From Caecitellus pseudoparvulus (Eukaryota > Bigyra: Bicosoecida), in the NCBI GenBank assembly GCA_965644315.1, contig CBFFRQ010000025.1:1-61543 (forward strand): a stretch of 61,543 bases of DNA. Reading direction: 5' to 3'. The notes beneath the pieces were generated by a model. The model did no database searches. It was not told the origin of the DNA and saw only the letters and a list, made by a program, of their open reading frames with translations. The position numbers were made by a program, and so were the translations under genes. Positions 47,601 to 57,771 of the stretch are shown in pieces; the first letter of the stretch is position 1; the number at the start of each line of letters is the position of its first letter.

Positions 47601-50600
47601 CCTGTCCTGCGTGGTGTCAACTAACTCCTTGCTCTGGCTCAAGGAAGTGGAAGCCTCTGGAGCAGCGGCCGCAGCTGCAGCAGCCTTGGCCTGTGCCGCC
47701 TCCCGTGTGGCCTGCAGCAGCTGGTCCTGAACATCGGCAAGGCGCACCTCTGCAGCGGTGCACCGAGATGACGCGGCTGCCTCTGCCTCCTGGCTGTCCT
47801 TCAGTGCCCCCTGCAACTCGCGGTTCGTGCTCAGGGCCGCTTCCAGCCGGGCCGACAAACTCTCAGCCGCTGCGATGCGGGCGGTGGCCTCTGCCGCCGC
47901 GCTGCGGGCTGCAGACACGGCATCAGCTGCTTCTTCCTGCAGCCTCGCGCGCTCACCCTGGCTGTCCTTGAGCTGCCGCCCAGCCTCCGCTGCCAGGCCG
48001 GCGCAGCGGCGGCACTCACGCTCCGCCTCGTGCAGGGCGCTTCGCAGCTGCGCCTCGGACGCCACCAGCTCCTTGCAACGCGCCTCCAACGCAAGCGTCT
48101 CGCGCCGCCGGTGCAGCAGGCGGCCTGCCAGCGACCGTAGCTCGGACCGTACCCGCTCCTCCCGTTCCCCGGCAGCCTCCAACTGCACGGCGAGGGAGGC
48201 CTCTCGCTGGGACGCCGCCACGGCAGCAGCCGTTTCGTCACTGACATCAGCGCCCAGAACGTCGCGGGCCGGCGTGGCGGTCATGGCCACCGCCAGGGAG
48301 GGCGACATGAACAGGGGCAGGCCATCCCCAGGCCCAGAGCCGGCATCGTACCGTGCGCGTTTGGGCGTCTTGGTCGGAGTCATGGCCACCGAGGTTGAGT
48401 GCCCTCCCGCGGCGTACGTTGAAGCCGCCGCCGTCACCACACGCAGTCGTTCCTCCAGATGGTTGCTGCGCTTCCTGGCCGCCTCCAACGCAGCACGGAG
48501 GCCACCCACCTCCCGCGCCAACGACAGGCGCTCCTCGTCTGCGGCAGCCAGGCTGGCCTGCAAGTCCTGCACCTCGCGCCGCTCAGCCACGGCCCCCGCC
48601 TGCATGGCAGCCAGCTCACGCGACAAGGAGGCGCTGGTCGCAGATGCCGACTCGTTCGCCGACTGCGCTGCAGCCAGCTGCTCTCCCAGGGAAGTCTCCG
48701 CTGCCTCTGCGCGGGCCAGGCGGCTCTCCAAGGACGCCACTTGCAGCTGCAGTTCTTGCTGCGTGGCCATGGCCACGGCTGCTTCGCCTTGTGCCGCCTC
48801 GGCAGCTTCCAGTGCCTGCGCCGAGCGGCCTGCCTCCGCCCCCACTCGCGCTCGGAGGGTGGACACTTCACCCACCAAGTGCCGCTCCCGCTCATTGCCC
48901 TCCTCCACTTGCCCCAGCAGCACACTGACCTCGGCACGCAGGCCAGCAGCCTCTGCGGCCAGGCGATGATGACTTGTGCGGAGGACCTGTAGCTCTTGGG
49001 CAGCCAGGGCCGCGGTGGCGGAAGCGGTGGGTGTGTCACCCTCCAGCAGTGGCCCAGTGCTGATGGACGTGTCGGCACTGCTGCAAGCCTGCAGAGCTTC
49101 CAGACTCTGCTCTGCCGCAACGCATCGGCGCTGCCAAGCGCTGCAGTCATCTCGTGCCTTGGACAGGGCTGTGCGAAGCGCCTCCTGCGCCTGGGCGTCT
49201 GCCGCTGAGAAGGGGGCATTTGAATGGGAGGCCTGGGCGGCCTGCGTTGGGCGCTGCTGCAGCGCCTTCTTGGCTTCCTTCAGCAGCTGTGCAGCAGCCT
49301 CTTCACTGGCGGCGATCCGCTGTGCAGCCGTGTTGACTGCTTCCTCCTTCCGCTGCAGCTCCTTGCGGCGTGCTTGCACCTGGGCCTCAGCAGTGGACAC
49401 TGCAGCTGCTCGTTCAGCTCCAGCGGCCTCGAGTGCTTGGAGCTCTGCAGCCTTCTGATTCAATGCAGCCTCCCTCGCCCGAAGAGCGGCAGCTTCGTTC
49501 GACAAGGCAAGCCTTTCTTGTGCCACAGCGATACGGTCGTCGCCAACCTGGGAACTTGCATCCGCCAGCTCCTTGCTCTCCGACCGCGCAGCAGCCGAAA
49601 GCGATTGCTGAAAGGCGGTCCGCTCTGCTTCAACCGCCCTGACTTGCCCTTCCAGCATCTCAACCCTGTCCTGCAGACTGCGCACCTTCTCCTGCAGCGC
49701 CGCCTCCGACGCCTCCGCCGCCTGCTTGCCACTCTCCAGACTGCTCACCTGTGCCGCCAGCGCATCACGCTCAGACTGCAGACGCTGCACAGCGCCAGCC
49801 AGCTCCTCCTGAGCACTGCCCGCCTCACCCGCCAGCGCCTGCAGACTGCGCACCTTCTCCTGCAGCGCCGCCTCCGACGCCTCCGCCGCCTGCTTGCCAC
49901 TCTCCAGACTGCTCACCTGTGCCGCCAGCGCATCACGCTCAGACTGCAGACGCTGCACGGCGCCAGCCAGCTCCTCCTGAGCACTGCCCGCCTCACCCGC
50001 CAGCGCCTGCAGACTGCGCACCTTCTCCTGCAGTGCCGCCTCTGACGCCTCCGCCGCCTGCTTGCCGCTCTCCAGACTGCTCACCTGTGCCGCCAGCGCA
50101 TCACGCTCAGACTGCAGACGCTGCACAGCGCCAGCCAGCTCCTCCTGAGCACTGCCCGCCTCACCCGCCAGCGCCTGCAGACTGCGCACCTTCTCCTGCA
50201 GTGCCGCCTCCGACGCCTCCGCCGCCTGCTTGCCACTCTCCAGACTGCTCACCTGTGCCGCCAGCGCATCACGCTCAGACTGCAGACGCTGCACGGCGCC
50301 AGCCAGCTCCTCCTGAGCACTGCCCGCCTCACCCGCCAGCGCCTGCAGACTGCGCACCTTCTCCTGCAGTGCCGCCTCCGACGCCTCCGCCGCCTGCTTG
50401 CCACTCTCCAGACTGCTCACCTGTGCCGCCAGCGCATCACGCTCAGACTGCAGACGCTGCACGGCGCCAGCCAGCTCCTCCTGAGCACTGCCCGCCTCAC
50501 CCGCCAGCGCCTGCAGACTGCGCACCTTCTCCTGCAGTGCCGCCTCCGACGCCTCCGCCGCCTGCTTGCCACTCTCCAGACTGCTCACCTGTGCCGCCAG

Positions 50601-52119
50601 CGCATCACGCTCAGACTGCAGACGCTGCACGGCGCCAGCCAGCTCCTCCTGAGCACTGCCCGCCTCACCCGCCAGCGCCTGCAGACTGCGCACCTTCTCC
50701 TGCAGTGCCGCCTCCGACGCCTCCGCCGCCTGCTTGCCACTCTCCAGACTGCTCACCTGTGCCGCCAGCGCATCACGCTCAGACTGCAGACGCTGCACGG
50801 CGCCAGCCAGCTCCTCCTGAGCACTGCCCGCCTCACCCGCCAGCGCCTGCAGACTGCGCACCTTCTCCTGCAGCGCCGCCTCCGACGCCTCCGCCGCCTG
50901 CTTGCCACTCTCCAGACTGCTCACCTGTGCCGCCAGCGCATCACGCTCAGACTGCAGACGCTGCACGGCGCCAGCCAGCTCCTCCTGAGCACTGCCCGCC
51001 TCACCCGCCAGCGCCTGCAGACTGCGCACCTTCTCCTGCAGCGCCGCCTCCGACGCCTCCGCCGCCTGCTTGCCACTCTCCAGACTGCTCACCTGTGCCG
51101 CCAGCGCATCACGCTCAGACTGCAGACGCTGCACGGCGCCAGCCAGCTCCTCCTGAGCACTGCCCGCCTCACCCGCCAGCGCCTGCAGACTGCGCACCTT
51201 CTCCTGCAGCGCCGCCTCCGACGCCTCCGCCGCCTGCTTGCCGCTCTCCAGACTGCTCACCTGTGCCGCCAGCGCATCACGCTCAGACTGCAGACGCTGC
51301 ACGGCGCCAGCCAGCTCCTCCTGAGCACTGCCCGCCTCACCCGCCAGCGCCTGCAGACTGCGCACCTTCTCCTGCAGTGCCGCCTCCGACGCCTCCGCCG
51401 CCTGCTTGCCACTCTCCAGACTGCTCACCTGTGCCGCCAGCGCGTCACGCTCAGACGTGAGTTCGGTCACCCTTTCAGCACCTTGATGTCGGGCAGCCTC
51501 TGCCTCCGTCCTTAGCTCGTTCAAGTAGAGCCGCAGCTGACTCAGCGGACCGGTGCCATCGGCAACGAGGCCAAACTCTGCCATGAAGGCACGCATCTCT
51601 TGCTGTTGGTGGGTAGCAGCTGCCTCTTGGCGAGCTGCGGCTTCGCTCGCTGCAGCTTTCGCGTCAGCCAGCTGTGCCTTCAGCGCATCCAGCTGGAGTT
51701 GCAAGTCAGCTGAAGTGCCTGCTTCGTCCTGGTGCAGGCTGGCGTCCCCTGCAGCAAGTTCTAACTCCGCTTGCTTCATGTTCTCCATCGCAACTTGCTG
51801 TTCTGCCACGTACTGAAGCAGTTGTGCTGCCAGAGTGCGAAGCTGCTCGCTGCTGATGTGGCTGTCCTCTTCACCAAGCGTGGCCACACAAGCATCGTGC
51901 TGCGCCAGAATCGCATCCAGTGTGACATGTACAAGTGCCGCTTGCTGGGTAGCGCCGTGAGGGACCAACGCCAGCGCGCGCTCATGCAAGTCCTCTGTGA
52001 AGCAGCAATGTGCAGTGCAAACTTGCGGGCCAAAGTGGGCATGACAACTCACTTGTGCCTTCAGCTCCTTTGCGGAAGCTTGTCCGAGGTGTGTACGGAT
52101 AATCCTTCTGCACAAGCAT
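44694..52119 (-). CDS. Giant coiled-coil protein with 56-residue tandem repeat
   Basis: Two exons (52119-52053 and 51994-44694; 58-bp intron GTGAGT...TTCACAG) give 2,455 residues. The spliced start, MLVQKDYPYTPRTSFRKG, is short and basic; the unspliced frame reading MCRRIIRTHLG is an intron read-through. Almost the whole chain is predicted coiled coil. Residues from about 200 to 800 hold ten full copies plus a 35-residue partial copy of a 56-residue unit (SERDALAAQVSSLESGKQ...). After about residue 2,150 the C-terminus becomes basic and Ser/Pro-rich (KARSKHTPHKLRSASRR, RSRKQARSPHKARGG), which could bind microtubules or nucleic acid. No motor domain is present. Likely a structural filament, Golgi tether or centrosomal protein; the family is unknown. 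Confidence 0.85.
49671..51455 (-). repeat. 168-bp coding minisatellite, 10.6 copies
   Basis: Tandem units of exactly 168 bp (56 codons) within the giant coiled-coil gene: ten full units plus 105 bp. Copies differ by only a few mostly silent changes (for example CAGCGCC/CAGTGCC, CACAGCG/CACGGCG), which indicates recent expansion or ongoing homogenisation. 56 residues is eight heptads, so added or lost units keep the coil in register. Confidence 0.97.
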
Positions 52120-52706
52120 GATTCACTTGGTGACTTCCCTGCATGTCGCTGGTTGCGCAGAGCAGCAGGTCGGAGCGGCGGCTCACGTGTTGCGTCTCTG
52201 GGCCAGTGGGCGGTGTGTGAAGGGCCGGGGAAGGCGACCCTTGCGCAGCTTCTGGAGACTGGAACGACACACTGGTACTTGGACGGGGAGAGTCTGTCGC
52301 TTCGCTGGCAGTGGTTCCAATGAACACAGCCCCTGGCCTTGCGCGAGGTGCGCTCGCCGGCCGTTGGGTGCGGAACTTGGTCAGCTGCGCAGGCAGGAGA
52401 AAGCGGAGTGAGGGCCTGCCTTGGGACACAGCTGTGCGTGAAAACCTACTTTCTGTTTTCCGAGCTGTAGCAGACGAGCTCGGGTTTGAGAGTCTGATGC
52501 CGCCATAGCACACCAAGGCCCAACGGAAGCCAGCAACAAACTGCAGCACCAGGCAGGCGATCCCTTGAAAACAGGCGCAAGCCGGCAATGCTGTAGGTTA
52601 CCTCGGCTTGGATATGAGAGGAATCAATGTCCTATTAGTGCAAGGTCGTTCCTTGCCAGTGCTGCGCACGTGTGGGTATTGGTAGGCGTCTCAACTGGCA
52701 GGGGGC
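52120..52706. other. Upstream region of the giant coiled-coil gene
   Basis: 587 bp between the coiled-coil start and the second copy of the 1.1-kb repeat. It holds a good TGCGGAA element at 52369, 250 bp from the chosen ATG. A minus-strand open frame (52588-52061) could include untranslated or alternative first exon sequence, but has no recognisable domain. Confidence 0.35.
52369..52380 (+). promoter_or_regulatory. TGCGGAA-TTGG element
   Basis: TGCGGAACTTGG followed by TC. Its distance from the ATG (250 bp) is the largest in the set, which may mean an untranslated first exon. Confidence 0.5.
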
Positions 52707-53809
52707 GTGCATGTCCAACGGCACCCCCCCTCGCCTCGCCTCGGCTTGTCCACGCATCATTCCCCCCCGCCCAGCACATCCACACCTGCACCCGCAGTGT
52801 GGATGTCAAGTCAGCTCTGCAGCTCCTGCTGGCTGTGCAGACAGCCTGCCCAGCAGGAGCTGTGCCTGGGTCTCCGCCATGAAGGGGTGAGGTGAGTGGC
52901 TTGCGTGCGTTTGTCAGTCAGTGCGAGTGTGTGTGTGGTCTTGGGCGGTGAGGAAGACAAACCAGACTCAGCAAGGGGTTACCAACTTCCACTGTTGACA
53001 GATATCACCCATATATTCTGAGCCCTTGCGTGTGTGGGGGCGTGTGTCGCCCCGGAAGTGTGTGCGTGTGGCGGGTGTGTGGCTTTGCCGTGGCGCTCTG
53101 CTCTGTGATGACTGGACTTACCCAGCTCGCTTCGACCTCGTCGGATGAAGAGAACTTTCGTCCCCAACTCACGTACCTTGTCTGAGAGCAGTGTGTCGTG
53201 TGCCCCGCAGCGTGTTGGCGTGTGGCTGGTTGGCTGGCGTGTCAGCTGGTGTTGGGTTGTCATGTTCCGCACGGCGTCGTGCTTCACGACTTGGCGCGTC
53301 GCTTTCTTGCGCAGGGGCGATGGAGTGCAGGCATGTGAAGAGTGTGGTCAGGGCGTGGAGGTGGGTGTGCATGTGTGTGTGTGCTGGGTGTGTGGCCGCC
53401 GCGAGGGAGCCGAAGGCATCCAATTGCAGCCCGGGCGTCCATGCTGGAGCTGTCCAGACACCTTCGCACAGCACGTGTGGGCCTTGAGTGCGGCGGGTGG
53501 TGGCCCTCGTGCTGAGGTGCGCCGCCTGCCCCCTTGGTCCCGGGCGTGGGTCCTTAAGGCGGCCACCCCCCTTCCGTGGCGAAGTATGTGCCGAGTTTGC
53601 CTGGGCATGGCGCACGGCAGTGAGGCATGTCCAGTGTGGGCCGGTGAGCATGCCGCCGTGACGCGGTTGGGAGCTCTGCGTGTCAGAGTGCATCCTGGGT
53701 GCTTCACTGAGTCATACCTGCGCGACATGCACAGGCAGCCTTGAATCGATGTGCTTGTGGAGTGGGAGCAATACATTTGACTTCACTCGCCACGCGGCGC
53801 TGGCTTGCA
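52707..53809 (+). repeat. 1.1-kb dispersed direct repeat, copy 2
   Basis: Second copy of 34898-35996. It ends at GGCTTGCA, seven bases from the stop codon of the S28 peptidase gene (53817), so it must supply most of that gene's 3' flank. The minus strand here reads AATGTATTGC, which could act as the peptidase 3'-end signal. Confidence 0.85.
53145..53744 (+). CDS. Possible Cys-rich ORF of the dispersed repeat, 199 residues
   Basis: An intact open frame in repeat copy 2. It has Cys pairs at residues 64/67 (CEEC), 90/93 (CWVC) and 100/103 (CWSC), and at 149-162 the sequence CRVCLGMAHGSEAC, an exact C-x2-C-x4-H-x4-C zinc-knuckle spacing as in retroelement Gag proteins. In copy 1 this frame is broken by a 4-base change. 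No reverse transcriptase, integrase or transposase is present. The ORF may be chance, because the opposite strand is also open for 174 codons. Confidence 0.25.
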   Translation: MKRTFVPNSRTLSESSVSCAPQRVGVWLVGWRVSWCWVVMFRTASCFTTWRVAFLRRGDGVQACEECGQGVEVGVHVCVCWVCGRREGAEGIQLQPGRPCWSCPDTFAQHVWALSAAGGGPRAEVRRLPPWSRAWVLKAATPLPWRSMCRVCLGMAHGSEACPVWAGEHAAVTRLGALRVRVHPGCFTESYLRDMHRQP

Positions 53810-53816
53810 AGCTGTC

Positions 53817-55314
53817 TCACTTGCTGCCTGGGGCCCAGTTCGCGATCCACTTGCGGATGTGGGCCCGCTCAATGTTGCGTGCTTCGATGACGCTGGGCGG
53901 GTCGAGCGGGTTGGGGCTGCGCAGGTCCAGGTGGTGCGCACCGCCTTTGATGACATAGGCGATGACGCCTGCCTCAGGGCCACCCGTGACGTTGTATGTC
54001 ACGCCCCCTCCCTTCCAAGGGTCCAGGTCGCCGTTGGTGAAGACGATGTTGGAGTACTGGGCCAGGTGCTTGCCGCCGTAGTGCACTGCCACATACCCTG
54101 GGCGGGGGGTGATGCCGTATGCCTCCTGGCAGCCCTGCACATCCTGCGTCAGGTTCCAAGGTGCAGGCCAGAACATGTCTGAAGGGGGGCCGTACTGTCC
54201 AATGGGCATGACCATCTCCGTGCAGGACTGGTAGTTCCAGCCCGGCACCCGGAGACCAGGGGGGTTCAGGCTGCCGGTGTTGAAGCAGGTGGGCTCCTGC
54301 CCCGACGAGTTGTAGAAAACGTTCATGACGCCGCGCAGGGCGAGGAGGAGGGCCTTGTCGCCCATGTCAGCGGGGGAGCCGGTGAAGTAGCTGGCGCTGA
54401 CATTGATGGGGCTGCCCGGCATGGGGCCCAGGAAGGAGGCGGGGTACGGGTAGTCTGCCATGGCCATGAAGCCCAGCGCGTTGCTGATCCACTGGAACAG
54501 TGTGCCAGTCACGTCGTCGGGAGTGGCGAGGGGCTGGCAGGGCGAGAAGATGGAGTTGAGGGTGGAGAGGCCCGAGGGCGTGGAGGCCAGGCCCTCCATG
54601 ATGCCCCAGGAAGCGGCGATGCCTGCCGAGGCGTTGGCGTTGGCGTCGTGGAAGTCCCGTGTGATGATGCTCATGTACTGCCGCGGGTCCACCAGCCCTG
54701 TGAACTGCCAAATGGGCGCCGAGGCAGCGATGCCGCCCGCGAAGGTCCCGGGGTACTTCATGCGTGCCCAGGCGGTGAGCATGCCTCCGTAGGACCCCCC
54801 GAATGCGACGAAGGGGCAGTCGCCAGTCACGTTCACCTTGAGGGATTCCACCAGCGCAGCGTAGTCTGCGAGCGCCTGCTCAGAGCTGAGCCACTGCAGG
54901 TTGCTCGGCTTGGAGTATGTGCTGGACCCAAAGGGCATGGTTGCGCCATAGTACCTGTGTTCTGCAAACACCACCATGGCCCCGAATTCAGGCGCCAAAG
55001 TCCACACAAGGCCTGCGAGGGTGCAGGTGCAGTGCCCTTGGGCAAGGCGCAGCGACGCTGGGGACACGCCTGTGCCGCTCACCTGTGTTCTCGGCAAACA
55101 GCGTGATGTTGCCTTCGTTTCCGGTGTAGAAGAAGACAGGCCCCCCAGGCTTCCAGTGCTCCTTGGAGATCAAGTACCGCTGCTGAAACGTCGCTGTGTT
55201 GGAGAAGTCGAAGTGGTCCAGCTCCTGTGTGAACCACTTCGTCTCGTACTGCGGCGAAGCAGCGACCGACGCCAGAGCCAGAGCCGCGACGAGCACAGTG
55301 CCCAACGTTCTCAT
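53817..55314 (-). CDS. PRCP: Serine carboxypeptidase, family S28 (Pro-X carboxypeptidase-like)
   Basis: Two exons (55314-55083 and 55012-53817; 70-bp intron, GTGAG) give 475 residues. A signal peptide is evident (GTVLVAALALASVAAS), so the protein is lysosomal, vacuolar or secreted. It is an alpha/beta-hydrolase peptidase that cleaves after proline (PRCP) or removes dipeptides (DPP7); the two cannot be told apart here. Typical features are TQELDHFDFSNTATFQQRY, the nucleophile elbow FGGSYGGMLTAW, the catalytic Asp in FTNGDLDPWKGGG and the His in KGGAHHLDLR. Phase-1 splicing gives AENTGLVWTLAPEFGA. Several NxS/T glycosylation sites are visible (NVTG, NVSA, NLTQ). Confidence 0.95.
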
Positions 55315-55743
55315 GGTGCAAGTGACGAGCAGGCGCGGCGGGCGAGCGGGCGGCGAATCGTGCAGGAGCGCTTGCGATGCCACTGGCAAGCACTGAGAGA
55401 GCAGATGGGTGGGGAGCTGACAAGTCGCCTCCTCAAGCTCGCTGACAAGCGAGACATTGCTGTGGATTGTGCAGGTATGTGAATTGTACTGTCTGCCCGT
55501 GTGTTCTTCGGCTCCCGTGCTGTTGGAGCTTACTTTCGTTCTGACAACAGCTTGGAGAGCGCGGCCCTCGTGATCCTACCTGCAGCATGCAGTGCAATCC
55601 CAATCAATAAAATCAACACTGCACACGTGCCCAGTGCTTCAGCCTTACACTTTGATTGTATTTTCTTGCACTTCAAGCCCTGGAGATAGGTGCAATCGGA
55701 GGAGTTTGTTTGGCCTGGTGTCACCAATTTCCGCACTATCGCG
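55315..55743. promoter_or_regulatory. Divergent promoter region, S28 peptidase and CDC6-like
   Basis: 429 bp between divergent starts. It is AT-richer than its surroundings around 55,590-55,680, including AATAAA near 55606. The CCAATTTCCGCA element is at 55724, next to the CDC6-like start. No other gene is visible. Confidence 0.45.
55724..55735 (-). promoter_or_regulatory. TGCGGAA-TTGG element
   Basis: The plus strand reads CCAATTTCCGCA, 8 bases before the ATG at 55744; an exact complement of the consensus. Confidence 0.55.
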
Positions 55744-57729
55744 ATGGACGCTGCCTCTGCGGTCCTCTCAGATGCGCTTCAAGCGCTTCACAGCGGATTC
55801 GTCCCGGATAAGCTTCCTTGCAGACTGCGTGAACGCACCCAGTTGCTCCGGCATGTGCGCTCCTGCCTGGCAGGCAACGAAGGCGGTGCAGTGTATGTCG
55901 CTGGGGCGCCCGGCACTGGCAAAACCGCAACGGTGGTGCGTCACACTGGCGTGCAGGTAGACTCCAGGTACGCCGTATCACCACCCCCACCCCCCATTTC
56001 CAGTCTCGTATCATCCATGATGTTCCCGCGCTGGCCGCTGACTGGGTGCGTCGCACGCGGGGAAACGCTTTGAATGACACAGGCCGTGCAGTGACACACC
56101 GCTGCCACTCCGCAGGGTTTGCAAGCGCCAGCGGTCGTGTACCTCAACGGCATGTCAATCTCTGGATCTTCAGAGGCGCTGTGGAAAGGACTGTGGCGTG
56201 GAATCGTCACACCAGCCCGGAGGAAGAAGCCCCCTCCAGCTGATGTGCGCGGCGCAGTGCGCAAGGTGCTGGCGCCAAAGCCCACGAAGAAAGGGCCCAC
56301 GAAGCAAATGGTCCTGTTCTTCTTGGACGAAATGGACGCCTTCTTACCCCGAGGCACCCTTGGCAGTGCCCCCAGCACGCGCAGCACCGCAGGTGTGCCG
56401 AAGCCTGCAAGCGCAAGCCCGCAGCGCAGCACGGCAGCGGGGCCTGCCAGTTCACCAGCTCGGCCTGTGGCGGGCGCTGGCACAGGCACCACTGCTGGGC
56501 AGTCTCAGCAGATGACTCCCAAACGAACCTCTGCATCACAAGGCTCGCAGTTGCGGGGTGGCGGGTCAGCCTGTGTGGACGCCCTGTACACGTTGTTTGA
56601 GCTGGCGAACTGCCACGGCTCGCGCCTCGTCCTGGTCGGCATGGCCAATGCCATTGACATGGTGAACCGGGCGCTGCCCAAGCTCCCCAGTCTGGGCCTC
56701 AAGCACTCCCGTGTGCTGTTCTCGCCCTACTCGCAAGCGCAAGTGCGGCGCATCGTGGAGGAGCGGCTGCAGGCTGTGGCACGCCACCCCCTCGCCCCAC
56801 CGCCAAAGCAGCCAAAGCAAGATGCTTCTGCGGTGGAGCCCCAACAATCGCTGTTTGCACCTGGCGCGCTGGACCTGCTCAGCAAGAAAGTGGCAGCCCG
56901 GAACGGCGACATGCGCCTCATGCTGCAGCTGCTACGCGAGTCCGTCATTGCAGCAGGGCGGCGGCTGGGGCTCACCCTGTGCCACTCCCCCCGCCCAGGC
57001 AGCCCCGCAGACGGGGAGCCCGGGGACCCACACCCCACCTGCGATGGCAGCCAGGCCTCAGAGCCCTGCTCCGCGCTGCGTGCGTCCCCCTGCCACAGCG
57101 TGCCGAGCCCTCAGCGAGTGGGCGGATGCAAGCGGGCACGAGCGTGCGAGGACCCAGCTGCGCCGCAGGTGACGGTGACCCTGCTCGACGCGCTGGCTGC
57201 AACGCGCAGCGTGCTGTCGTCGCCCTACGTCGCCACGCTGCGTGCCCTGCCGCTGAACTGCCAGGTGGTCGTGGCGCTGGCAGCGGCAGTGGCCAGGGCC
57301 AAGAAGGTGAAGCAGGTTCCCCTGGACACCAGTGTGAATGTGTGGGCCAACAAGGGCTGGGGTGCTGCTGTGGCGCCTGCCACGCCGCCAGCTGCCAGCA
57401 TTCGCTCAGCTGGCTCCAGCGTGACGGTGGGGGAGCTCAACACCGCCTTCAATCGGGTGGCGCGCAGGAAGCTGCTGGACGTGCACGGCGTGACGGGGAG
57501 TGAGTTCGGGGACCTCGTCTCACGTGCCGTGGAAGGGGGCATGCTAGCCGTCTCGTCGGGAGCTGGGCGCTCGAAAGGCGCCGTGGCGGAGTGGGGACTG
57601 GGCTTCGGCGTGGGTGTGCGCTTGCGGGTGAACGTCAGCGAGGAAGACGTGGAAGCTGCGCTCAAGTCAGGCCCCCTGTGGTCTGTGCTATCAAGTGAAT
57701 TGCAAGGCCTGGGCAGCGTGAGGAAGTGA
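55744..57729 (+). CDS. CDC6: CDC6/ORC1-like AAA+ replication initiator
   Basis: Two exons (55744-55956 and 56116-57729; 159-bp intron, donor GTAGAC, weaker than others) give 608 residues. The protein would load the MCM helicase at replication origins. The AAA+ domain opens with LPCRLRERTQLLRHVRSCL and Walker A VAGAPGTGKT near residue 54. It continues with VVYLNGMSI, Walker B MVLFFLDEMDAFLP near 139, sensor-1 LVLVGMANAIDMVNRALPKL, and the box RVLFSPYSQAQVRRIVEERL. Sensor 2 is RNGDMRLMLQLLRESV, and a winged helix follows. Two low-complexity inserts (about residues 150-205 and 360-420) lengthen it. There is no BAH domain, favouring CDC6 over ORC1. Convergent with CCDC22, stops 42 bp apart. Confidence 0.88.
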
Positions 57730-57771
57730 GGGGCCCTGCGCGCTGCCCGGGGAGAGGGGCAGGCTGCGTGT

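Noticed and set aside
49671-51455. Regular repeat array that could be mistaken for CRISPR
   Set aside because: Units are contiguous 168-bp coding copies with no unique spacers, in frame with a long coiled-coil protein of a eukaryote.
49751-51460. 569-codon plus-strand ORF rich in Pro/His over the minisatellite
   Set aside because: It is the antisense of the 56-residue repeat. Its length comes from the 168-bp periodicity, which propagates any open frame.
52053-52115. Unspliced start MCRRIIRTHLG for the giant coiled-coil gene
   Set aside because: It reads through a clear 58-bp intron (GTGAGT...TTCACAG); the spliced frame opens with the ATG at 52119.
34898-53809. Full LTR retrotransposon with the two 1.1-kb repeats as LTRs
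   Set aside because: The 16.7 kb between them holds SEL1L-like, Pro/Ser-rich and coiled-coil host genes and no gag-pol, primer-binding site or polypurine tract.
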